This document shows positions 57,500 through 64,000 of a DNA stretch of 64,000 nt, piece after piece. Origin of the DNA: Ruminococcus sp. (GTDB taxonomy: Bacteria > Bacillota > Clostridia > Oscillospirales > Acutalibacteraceae). Position 1 is the stretch's first letter, and every line of letters starts with the position of its first letter. A program made the position numbers and the translations under genes. Location: positions 152,151 to 216,150 of the forward strand of contig JAFTHZ010000015.1 of assembly GCA_017457155.1 (NCBI GenBank). Reading direction: 5' to 3'. The notes under the pieces are model-generated. The model made no database searches and was not told the DNA's origin. It saw only the letters and a list, made by a program, of their open reading frames with translations.

Positions 57500-58714
57500 T
57501 TATTTTTCGATAAGGTGTGACATAAGGGTATATCCCTCATCTACATAAACACCTGTCGAAACAGCATTTTCCTCGGTAAATGTACTGATACCGCTCTCCT
57601 GCTCCTTATTGCTGCGATAAATCATATAAGGAATGGGTGTACGGGAGTGAGTACGGGTAACAAGAGGTGTGGGATGATCGGGACATACAAGCACTGCAAA
57701 GTCCTCCCCTGTGCCCCTCAGATACTCCACCACGGGAGAAAGAACCAGCTCATCAATCAGCTCGATGGAACGGACCTTGTTCTCGTGCTCTGCGCGATGA
57801 CCGCACTCGTCGGGAGCTTCCACATGAATATACACAAGTTCCTGACCTTTTCTGAACTCCTCAATAGCTGCCTGAGCCTTTCCTGAGAAGTTGGTGTCTA
57901 TGTAACCTGTAGCACCCTCAACATCAATGCTTGACATTTCTGCACAGATGGCAATTCCTTTGAGAAGATCAACAGCAGAAATCATACTGCCTCTCAGTCC
58001 ATAGAGCTTGCTGAAGGTATCCAGAAGGGGCTTTGTACCCTCACCCCACAGCCAGATAGAGTTTGCGGGGCGCTTGCCTCTCTCTATTCTTGCCAGATTC
58101 ACAGGGTGATCCTTGAGCAGATCGTAACTCTTCTTCATCAGAGGTAAAAGCTGCTCTTTTGCTATATCTGTGGGCAGATAGTCCATAATGGGTCTGCCTG
58201 TGATATCGTGAGGAGGAGTGAGTCTGCCGGGCTTGCTGTTGCCCTGAGCCCACACAAGACAATGACGATAGGAAACACCTGAGTAGAAGGTGAACTCCTC
58301 TGTACCCATCTGCTCCTGAACATACTCTATAAGAATCCTTGCTTCCTCTGTGGAGATATCATCTGCACAGTAATCAAGGATTGTTTTGTCCTCGTATTTT
58401 TCCTCATCAGAGAGGGTTACGAGATTACAACGGAAGGTAACGTCCGTGTCCTTCAGGTCAATGCCGATACTTGCAGCCTCCAGAGGAGAACGACCTGAAT
58501 AATACTTTTTGGCATCATAGCCAAGGACTGCCAGGTTTGCCACATCGGAACCGGGAGACATACCGTCTGCCACAGTCTTGGCGGTACCAATCTCTGCATA
58601 CTTTGCAAGAGAATCCATGCAAGGCTTCTTTGCAAGCTGCATGGGGGTTTTTCCATTAAGCTCTGTGCAGGGCTCATCAGCCATACCGTCGCAGAGCATC
58701 ACAAGATATTTCAT
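57500..58714 (-). CDS. apgM: Cofactor-independent phosphoglycerate mutase, archaeal-type (ApgM)
   Basis: 404-aa alkaline-phosphatase-superfamily enzyme interconverting 3- and 2-phosphoglycerate. Nucleophile Ser56 in GMSPGSDVANLAVLGYD; metal ligands in MLCDGMAD (Asp9), VEAPDECGHRAE, and CPDHPTP. Length and the SPGSD motif match the aPGAM branch; the related phosphonopyruvate decarboxylase function is an alternative for some members. No obvious operon partner; the terminator at 57449 lies 18 bases downstream. Confidence 0.9.
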   Translation of the reverse strand: MKYLVMLCDGMADEPCTELNGKTPMQLAKKPCMDSLAKYAEIGTAKTVADGMSPGSDVANLAVLGYDAKKYYSGRSPLEAASIGIDLKDTDVTFRCNLVTLSDEEKYEDKTILDYCADDISTEEARILIEYVQEQMGTEEFTFYSGVSYRHCLVWAQGNSKPGRLTPPHDITGRPIMDYLPTDIAKEQLLPLMKKSYDLLKDHPVNLARIERGKRPANSIWLWGEGTKPLLDTFSKLYGLRGSMISAVDLLKGIAICAEMSSIDVEGATGYIDTNFSGKAQAAIEEFRKGQELVYIHVEAPDECGHRAEHENKVRSIELIDELVLSPVVEYLRGTGEDFAVLVCPDHPTPLVTRTHSRTPIPYMIYRSNKEQESGISTFTEENAVSTGVYVDEGYTLMSHLIEK

Positions 58715-58783
58715 AGTAAAGACTTCCTCTCTGAATAAAAGTTTATTTTTAAAAAATCAATAATTAAACTGAACTGCTCAGAA

Positions 58784-59914
58784 TCAGTTAGAGGAATTCT
58801 GGTTAAGCTCTCCTGTAGAGAGGCCCTTCAGGTACGCATTGATAAATCCATCCAGTGCTCCGTCCATAACTGCCTGAACGTTGCCCATCTCGTAGCCTGT
58901 ACGATGGTCCTTGACCAGAGTATAGGGCATGAAAACATAGCTTCGGATCTGGCTTCCCCAGGTGATCTCCTTCTGGACACCCTTGATGTCAGAGATCTTC
59001 TCAAGATGCTGCTGTTCCTTGATCTCAACGAGCTTTGAGATAAGCATCTTCATAGCAACATCGCGGTTCTGGTACTGTGAACGCTCTACCTGAGAAGCAA
59101 CAACAATACCTGTGGGGATATGGGTCAGACGTACAGCAGAGGAGGTCTTGTTAACCTTCTGTCCACCTGCACCTGATGCACGGTAAACATCCATCTTGAT
59201 CTCCTCGGGAGGGATGGTAACTGTGGTATCCTCCTCAATTTCGGGCATAACCTCAAGAGATGAGAAACTTGTGTGGCGTCTTCCTGCACTATCAAAAGGA
59301 GACACACGCACCAGACGATGAACACCTGCCTCGCTCTTTAGGTATCCGTATGCATTCTCGCCCTCAATAAGCAAAACAGCACTTTTGAGTCCTGCCTCAT
59401 CACCATCCAGATAGTCAACTTCTTTGACGGTGAAGTTATGGTCTGTAGCCCAGCGGGTATACATACGATACAGCATCTGAGCCCAGTCCTGCGCCTCAGT
59501 ACCGCCTGAACCTGCGTGGAATGTGAGGATGGCGTTGTTCTTGTCATACTCACCTGTGAGCAGGGTCTCAAGTCTGGCTGTGGACAGCTTGCTCTCCAGC
59601 GCATCAACCTCAGCCAGAGCCTCGTCGTAGAGAGACTCATCCTCTGCCTCGTCGGCAAGCTCAATCAAGGTCATTGTATCCTCATAGGCAACATCCATAC
59701 TCTCAAAGGTCTCCACCTTAGCTTTCAGGTCGCTGGTCTGCTTGAGAACTTTCTGTGAGTTTTCCAGATCATCCCAGAAGCCTGGCTCGGTTGCACGATT
59801 CTCCAGCTGCTGGATCTGTGACTTCATATGCTCGAGTCCAATGGCATCTGCGTAATCATCAATATCAGGACGCATTCCCTCGAGACGCAAGCGTAATTCT
59901 TCAAACTGAAGCAT
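58784..59914 (-). CDS. prfB: Peptide chain release factor 2
   Basis: 376-aa RF2, terminating at UGA/UAA. Anticodon-like SPF (205-207) and the catalytic GGQ (250-252) are both present. The frame is continuous from Met1: the autoregulatory +1 frameshift site (CUU-UGA near codon 25 in most bacteria) is absent, since the frame reads through YADAIGLEHM without a stop. N-terminal coiled-coil domain normal. Confidence 0.97.
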   Translation of the reverse strand: MLQFEELRLRLEGMRPDIDDYADAIGLEHMKSQIQQLENRATEPGFWDDLENSQKVLKQTSDLKAKVETFESMDVAYEDTMTLIELADEAEDESLYDEALAEVDALESKLSTARLETLLTGEYDKNNAILTFHAGSGGTEAQDWAQMLYRMYTRWATDHNFTVKEVDYLDGDEAGLKSAVLLIEGENAYGYLKSEAGVHRLVRVSPFDSAGRRHTSFSSLEVMPEIEEDTTVTIPPEEIKMDVYRASGAGGQKVNKTSSAVRLTHIPTGIVVASQVERSQYQNRDVAMKMLISKLVEIKEQQHLEKISDIKGVQKEITWGSQIRSYVFMPYTLVKDHRTGYEMGNVQAVMDGALDGFINAYLKGLSTGELNQNSSN

Positions 59915-60008
59915 AATAAATCCTCTCTTTTAATAAACTCATTAAATTATACCGCAAACCAAAAAAAATGTAAACCCATTGTAAATGTAATATTTACAAA
60001 TTATTTTG

Positions 60009-60037
60009 TTGCTTTAAGTAACATTATTTGATATAAT
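60009..60037 (+). promoter_or_regulatory. Sigma-A promoter of the zinc-ribbon membrane protein gene
   Basis: TTGCTT (60009-60014), 17-base spacer, TATAAT (60032-60037), 16 bases before the ATG; the leader is short, with AAAGGTGAT as binding site. Confidence 0.75.
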
Positions 60038-60053
60038 AACTAAAGGTGATAAT

Positions 60054-61094
60054 ATGGATTATTCTAATCATCGCTGTCCGGTGTGCGAAAAAGCCTTTGA
60101 AAAAGACAGCGATATTGTAGTCTGTCCCGACTGCGGAACCCCTCATCACAGAGAGTGTTACGAGCAGGAAATGCACTGTCACTACCAAGACAGGCACAAC
60201 GACGGATTTGACTATAAGGCCGAAAAACAAGAAGAAATCAACAATAACAATACAGCAGATCCGGACTCTGTGGAGTGCAGATATTGTTCCACGATAAATC
60301 CCACAGGAAGTAAATTCTGCAACGGATGCGGTATGCCTCTGCCCCAAAGCGGAGACGGCAATACTCCCTATGACCGCCACGAGGAAGAGAAGAGTGCTCC
60401 CCATGGTGCTCAGCAGGGTGCTCCCTACCAGGGGCAAAACTCTGCTCCTTTCGTGGGATTTGCCTTTGACCCTATGGGCGGCATCAAATCCGAGGAGGAT
60501 ATGGGCGGCGGAGTCACAGCAGGAGAAGTAGCAAAGTTTGTGAAAACAAGCACCCCCTTCTACACAAGGCTCTTCTACCAGATCAGAAACTTTGCTAAAT
60601 CCAGGTTCTCCTTTGTAGGATTCTTCTTCTCGGGAGGCTGGATGCTCTACCGCAAAATGTACAAGTCAGGCACCCTGGTAACAATTCTCATGGGATTGCT
60701 TATGCTTGCACAGATATACGTAGAGACCTTCCACACCTCACTACTCAATGAGGCTGTGAATCTGTCATCAGGGCTCACATTCTTCCAGACAGCAGAAGCA
60801 CAGACAGCACTCAATGAGTTCTTTGCAGGACTATCCACTTGGGAAATATCAGTCTTTGGTATCTATTATTTCTCAACCATAGGTCAATTTCTCATACGAC
60901 TTGTGTGCGGAATTATGGGAAATAAATGGTACTACAAGCACTGTATCAATAAAATATCAGGCATCAAAAGCAAGGCTGATACAAAGGAGGACGCAGACGC
61001 TCAACTGCAGACCAAGGGAGGAGTCAACACCGCCCTTGCAACAAGCATCGCGATATCTTATCTGCTCCTGTCGTATCTCCCCTACTTCATCTGA
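60054..61094 (+). CDS. RING-like/zinc-ribbon membrane protein with DUF2628-type helices
   Basis: 346 aa. N-terminal treble-clef/Prok-RING-like zinc site (CPVCEKAF ... CPDCGTPHHRECY, about 8-40), a second zinc ribbon (CRYCSTINPTGSKFCNGCG, about 77-95), a Gln/Pro-rich linker, and a membrane domain (about 180-346) with three to four TMs and the FFFSGGWMLYRKMYKSG segment typical of DUF2628. Members of this group are common in Clostridia and uncharacterised. Own promoter; galU follows by 12 bases. Confidence 0.8.
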   Translation: MDYSNHRCPVCEKAFEKDSDIVVCPDCGTPHHRECYEQEMHCHYQDRHNDGFDYKAEKQEEINNNNTADPDSVECRYCSTINPTGSKFCNGCGMPLPQSGDGNTPYDRHEEEKSAPHGAQQGAPYQGQNSAPFVGFAFDPMGGIKSEEDMGGGVTAGEVAKFVKTSTPFYTRLFYQIRNFAKSRFSFVGFFFSGGWMLYRKMYKSGTLVTILMGLLMLAQIYVETFHTSLLNEAVNLSSGLTFFQTAEAQTALNEFFAGLSTWEISVFGIYYFSTIGQFLIRLVCGIMGNKWYYKHCINKISGIKSKADTKEDADAQLQTKGGVNTALATSIAISYLLLSYLPYFI

Positions 61095-61106
61095 TGGAGG
61101 ATTAAA

Positions 61107-61985
61107 ATGAAAATTACAAAAGCTGTTATCCCCGCTGCCGGTATGGGTACAAGAGTATTGCCCGCAACAAAGGTAATGCCCAAGGAAATGCTTCCTATCG
61201 TTGACAAACCTGCAATCCAGTACATTGTTGAGGAAGCTGTCAACTCCGGTATCACAGACATTCTCATCATCACAAACCGCGGCAAGGGATTCATTGAGGA
61301 TCACTTTGACAAGGCACCTGTGCTGGAGAGTATCCTCGAGAGAGACAAGAAAATCGAAATGCTTTCCAGTATCAATCAGCTGGACAAGCTGGCTAACATC
61401 CACTACATCCGTCAGATTGAGACAAAGGGTCTGGGGCACGCCATCAGCAAGGCGAGAACGTTCGCAGGAAACGAGCCCTTCGCTGTGCTCTACGGCGACG
61501 ACGTGGTTGTTGACGGAAAGGCTCCCGCTACCAAGGAACTTATTGATGCATACGGCACCTACGGAAAGGGTGTTATCGGCATTAAGCCTGTATCAAGAAA
61601 GGCCATCAGCAACTACTCCTGTGTCAAAATTGAAAACCTGAGGGACAACATCTACAAATGCACCGACATGATTGAGAAGCCCAAGCGAGACGACCAGATC
61701 TTCTCTCTGTATTCTATCCTCGGTCGTTGTGTTATGCCTCCTGAGATCTTCGATATTCTGGACAGAACTGCTCCCGGAGCCAACAACGAGATCCAGCTCA
61801 CCGACGCTATGAGGGTTCTGGCACAGGAGAGCGGTATGACTGCTGTTGAGTACACAGGAACACGCTATGACATAGGTAACAAGCTGGGAATCATGAAGGC
61901 TGCCATCGAAATTGGTCTGAACCATCCTGAGATAGGCTCAGAGCTCAAAGAGTACCTGGTTGATCTGATGAATAATATTCGATAA
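61107..61985 (+). CDS. galU: UTP-glucose-1-phosphate uridylyltransferase
   Basis: 292 aa. Makes UDP-glucose for glycolipids, teichoic acids and polysaccharides. N-terminal nucleotide-binding signature AAGMGTRVLPATKVMPKEML, base/sugar binding KGLGHAISKARTF, YGDDVV, and IEKPKRDDQIFSLYS. Good GGAGGA site. It may supply precursors for the CpsC/CpsD-controlled polysaccharide (speculative). Confidence 0.96.
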   Translation: MKITKAVIPAAGMGTRVLPATKVMPKEMLPIVDKPAIQYIVEEAVNSGITDILIITNRGKGFIEDHFDKAPVLESILERDKKIEMLSSINQLDKLANIHYIRQIETKGLGHAISKARTFAGNEPFAVLYGDDVVVDGKAPATKELIDAYGTYGKGVIGIKPVSRKAISNYSCVKIENLRDNIYKCTDMIEKPKRDDQIFSLYSILGRCVMPPEIFDILDRTAPGANNEIQLTDAMRVLAQESGMTAVEYTGTRYDIGNKLGIMKAAIEIGLNHPEIGSELKEYLVDLMNNIR

Positions 61986-62022
61986 ATACAGTTAAAATTT
62001 TTATTTTACATATGATTCATTT

Positions 62023-62051
62023 GTGGACAGCGTGAGTATTCTGCTGTCCAC
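62023..62051 (+). promoter_or_regulatory. Hairpin in the leader of the ACT gene
   Basis: Perfect 9-bp stem GTGGACAGC / GCTGTCCAC with an 11-base loop, 25 bases before the ACT-domain start codon. No T-tract follows, so it is not a normal terminator; it could be a processing or regulatory element. Confidence 0.4.
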
Positions 62052-62075
62052 TGAATTTGGAAGGAGTTTTATTTT

Positions 62076-62348
62076 ATGAAAGCTATCATAACCGTACTGG
62101 GTAAGGACACAGTAGGAATTCTTGCAAAGGTATCCTCAGCATGCGCCGAGAGAAATCTCAACGTTCTGGAGGTTACACAGAGCGTTCTGCAGGACATGTT
62201 CGCAATGATTATGCTGGTTGAGTTTGAGAAGGAAACTGCACCCTCCTTTGAGGAGCTGAACAAAGACTTCGATGCTCTCGGCCAGCAGATCGGAACAAAG
62301 ATTCATATTATGCACGAAGACATCTTCAACAGCATGCACAAGATCTGA
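62076..62348 (+). CDS. ACT-domain protein (UPF0237 family)
   Basis: 90-aa single ACT domain ([25 protein letters not shown]...), the UPF0237/YnoX-like group of amino-acid-sensing domains. GGAAGGAG site before the ATG. It is followed 10 bases later by the DUF711 gene; this pair is conserved in Firmicutes, so the ACT protein probably senses a small ligand for it. Confidence 0.93.
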   Translation: MKAIITVLGKDTVGILAKVSSACAERNLNVLEVTQSVLQDMFAMIMLVEFEKETAPSFEELNKDFDALGQQIGTKIHIMHEDIFNSMHKI

Positions 62349-62358
62349 GGTGACATCC

Positions 62359-63720
62359 ATGCTTGAGACAAAAGACATTCTTGAAACCATAAATATGATC
62401 GACAACGAACACCTTGATGTTCGTACAGTAACCATGGGTATCTCTCTGCTGGATTGCATCGACAGCGACATCGACAAGGCCTGCGACAAGGTATACGACA
62501 AGATCTGTCGTTACGCACAGGATCTGGTCCCCACAGCAGAGGCCATCTCCAGAGAATACGGTATCCCCATCATTAACAAACGTATCGCTGTTACACCTAT
62601 CTCTATGATAACAGCCGCCTGCCAGAACAAGAACCCCATCAAGTTCGCATATGCTCTGGACAGAGCCGCCGAGACACTGGGGGTTAACTTCATCGGTGGT
62701 TACAGCGCGCTGGTACATAAGGGATTTGCTGCAGGCGACTACGCTCTTATCGAGAGCATTCCTCAGGCTCTGGCACAGACAAGCCACGTATGCTCCTCTG
62801 TCAATATCGGCTCAACCAAAGCAGGCATCAATATGGATGCTGTCAAGATGATGGGTCGTATCGTCAAGGAAGCAGCAGAGCTGACCAAGGACAATAACTG
62901 TGCAGGAGCATCAAAGCTGGTTGTGTTCTGTAACGCACCCGAGGACAATCCCTTTATGGCAGGTGCATTCCACGGTGTTGGTGAGGCAGACTGTGTTATC
63001 AACGTTGGTGTATCAGGCCCCGGAGTTGTTCGTGCAGCACTGGCAAAGATTGAGGACAAGGCAGACCTGTCTGCTGTGGCTGATATAGTAAAGAAAACCG
63101 CATTCAAGATCACTCGTATGGGTCAGCTGGTTGCTCAGGAAGCATCCAAGCGCCTGTGTGTCCCCTTCGGAATCGTTGACCTTTCTCTGGCACCTACTCC
63201 CGCCGTTGGTGACTCTGTTGCTCATATTCTTGAGGAGATGGGACTGGAGATCTGCGGATGCCACGGAACAACCGCTGCTCTGGCGCTGCTCAATGACGCT
63301 GTCAAGAAGGGCGGAGTCATGGCATCCTCCCACGTAGGTGGCCTGTCAGGAGCATTTATCCCTGTCTCTGAGGATGCAGGTATGATTGCTGCTGCAGAGC
63401 AGGGTGCAATCGATATTACAAAGCTCGAGGCAATGACAGCAGTATGCTCTGTTGGTCTTGATATGATCGTTGTTCCCGGTGACACTCCTGCAGAGGTTAT
63501 CTCTGCAATCATCGCTGACGAAGCTGCAATCGGTATGATCAACACAAAAACCACTGCGGTACGTCTTATCCCTGCTGTAGGCCGAAAAGACGATGAGTGC
63601 CTTGACTTCGGCGGATTGTTCGGATATGCTCCAATCATGAAACTGAGAAAGGGCTCTCCTGAGGTATTTATCAACCGCGGAGGTCGCATCCCCGCTCCCA
63701 TTCAGGCACTGAAAAACTGA
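62359..63720 (+). CDS. DUF711/UPF0210-family protein (PFL-like fold)
   Basis: 453 aa. Members have a glycyl-radical-like barrel fold but no known activity. Features: [85 protein letters not shown] (described by region around 260-295). The ATG at 62359 follows GAGGTG and lies just after the ACT gene; a longer frame (to 62272) overlaps that gene and is unlikely. Function unknown; the co-occurrence with ACT suggests regulation by an amino acid. Confidence 0.93.
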   Translation: MLETKDILETINMIDNEHLDVRTVTMGISLLDCIDSDIDKACDKVYDKICRYAQDLVPTAEAISREYGIPIINKRIAVTPISMITAACQNKNPIKFAYALDRAAETLGVNFIGGYSALVHKGFAAGDYALIESIPQALAQTSHVCSSVNIGSTKAGINMDAVKMMGRIVKEAAELTKDNNCAGASKLVVFCNAPEDNPFMAGAFHGVGEADCVINVGVSGPGVVRAALAKIEDKADLSAVADIVKKTAFKITRMGQLVAQEASKRLCVPFGIVDLSLAPTPAVGDSVAHILEEMGLEICGCHGTTAALALLNDAVKKGGVMASSHVGGLSGAFIPVSEDAGMIAAAEQGAIDITKLEAMTAVCSVGLDMIVVPGDTPAEVISAIIADEAAIGMINTKTTAVRLIPAVGRKDDECLDFGGLFGYAPIMKLRKGSPEVFINRGGRIPAPIQALKN

Positions 63721-63781
63721 TATAGTAAAATAAAACAATTATTTTTCTGTATTATTTGTGCAATTAGTGGAAATAAAAGTA

Positions 63782-63810
63782 TTGACAAAAAATCCACGTT
63801 AAGATATAAT
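63782..63810 (+). promoter_or_regulatory. Sigma-A promoter of the tRNA-Arg/tRNA-His genes
   Basis: Perfect TTGACA (63782-63787), 17-base spacer, perfect TATAAT (63805-63810), 32 bases before tRNA-Arg. Confidence 0.93.
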
Positions 63811-63842
63811 ATTAAAGCTGTCTGAAAACACGGACAGCATAT

Positions 63843-63919
63843 GCGCCAATAGCTCAGCTGGATAGAGCAACTGCCTTCTAAGCAGTAGGTCCGGGGTTCG
63901 AGTCCCTGTTGGCGCGCCA
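63843..63919 (+). tRNA. tRNA-Arg (anticodon TCT)
   Basis: Acceptor GCGCCAA / TTGGCGC, anticodon stem ACTGC / GCAGT with loop CTTCTAA (TCT), T-arm with GGTTCGAGTCC, encoded CCA. Reads AGA/AGG. Confidence 0.97.
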
Positions 63920-63922
63920 TAT

Positions 63923-64000
63923 GGTGACTATAGCTTAGTTGGTTAAAGCGCCAGGTTGTGGCCCTGGAGACCGCCGGTTCGAATCCGGCTAGCCACCCCA
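63923..64000 (+). tRNA. tRNA-His (anticodon GTG)
   Basis: Anticodon stem CCAGG / CCTGG with loop TTGTGGC (GTG), T-arm CCGGTTCGAATCCGG, encoded CCA reaching the last base of the window. The extra G-1 (63923) pairs with C73, the His-specific identity element. The acceptor GTGACTA / TAGCCAC has one A-C mismatch at pair 4-69. Three bases after tRNA-Arg. Confidence 0.94.

Noticed and set aside
59839-59914. Programmed +1 frameshift in prfB
   Set aside because: The frame is continuous from Met1 with no in-frame UGA near codon 25, so there is no sign of the usual autoregulatory site.

Overview
The window reads as chromosome of a low-to-mid GC, spore-forming, starch-adhering gut Firmicute of the Ruminococcus bromii type (Oscillospiraceae). 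The reasons are: three secreted proteins end in dockerins of the 'VKDATxIQK' style; one of them has the module order CBM26 - Ig - CBM74 - dockerin, as in the R. bromii amylosome protein Sas6; the sporulation pair spoIVA/sipL sits beside it; and the housekeeping genes are of clostridial type. The species assignment is inference.

Layout. 1-3.4 kb (minus): rapZ (cut by the window edge), murB, a PHP phosphatase and hprK. 3.6-4.7 kb (plus): a DUF421 membrane protein and a DUF4363 protein. 4.7-13.2 kb (minus): ZnuBC-type metal ABC transporter, a degenerate SecD/SecF-like pair, a class Ic aspartate aminotransferase, a CpsC/CpsD tyrosine-kinase pair and OadB/OadG of a sodium-pumping decarboxylase. 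13.3-18.6 kb (minus): spoIVA, sipL and the Sas6-like starch-binding protein. 18.7-24.8 kb: two tiny overlapping genes, an RluC/D-type pseudouridine synthase, pgeF, a small Cys-rich protein, a small sigma-region-4 pair, a DEDDh exonuclease and typA. 25-28.8 kb (plus): acn-icd-rex, an operon for the citrate-to-2-oxoglutarate branch with its redox regulator. 28.9-46.6 kb (minus) is the accessory block described below. 47-56.8 kb (minus): ribosome and housekeeping operons (rpsF-ssb-rpsR, obgE-mrnC-yitT, rplU-prp-rpmA), an in-frame Lgt-FolD fusion and a pair of M16 proteases. 57-64 kb: tRNA-Gly, TSCPD protein, apgM, prfB, a zinc-ribbon membrane protein, galU, an ACT protein, a DUF711 protein, tRNA-Arg and tRNA-His.

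The accessory block is the most interesting part. A CotH-kinase dockerin protein (1258 aa) is followed by a 2560-aa secreted repeat protein, then by a 46-aa gene with its own consensus promoter and its own terminator, then by a separately promoted operon: BspA-like LRR/dockerin protein, HPr-kinase-like protein, PqqD-like protein, ABC exporter, PF14907-type nucleotidyltransferase and HAD protein. The 46-aa peptide starts with a YxxPxI motif and ends in Ser. Lasso-peptide leaders use a YxxPxL motif bound by PqqD-like B1 proteins, and HPrK-like lasso kinases phosphorylate a C-terminal Ser (paeninodin). The window has no lasso protease (B2) or macrolactam synthetase (C). The best reading is a RiPP-like system that keeps leader recognition, a kinase, a nucleotidyltransferase and an exporter, lacks lasso cyclization, and is wired into a dockerin operon. 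This is inference from motifs and context.

All start sites were chosen by reading ribosome-binding sites and overlaps. No database or folding program was used, so family names rest on recognised motifs. No CRISPR array, insertion sequence, prophage, rRNA or plasmid origin was seen.
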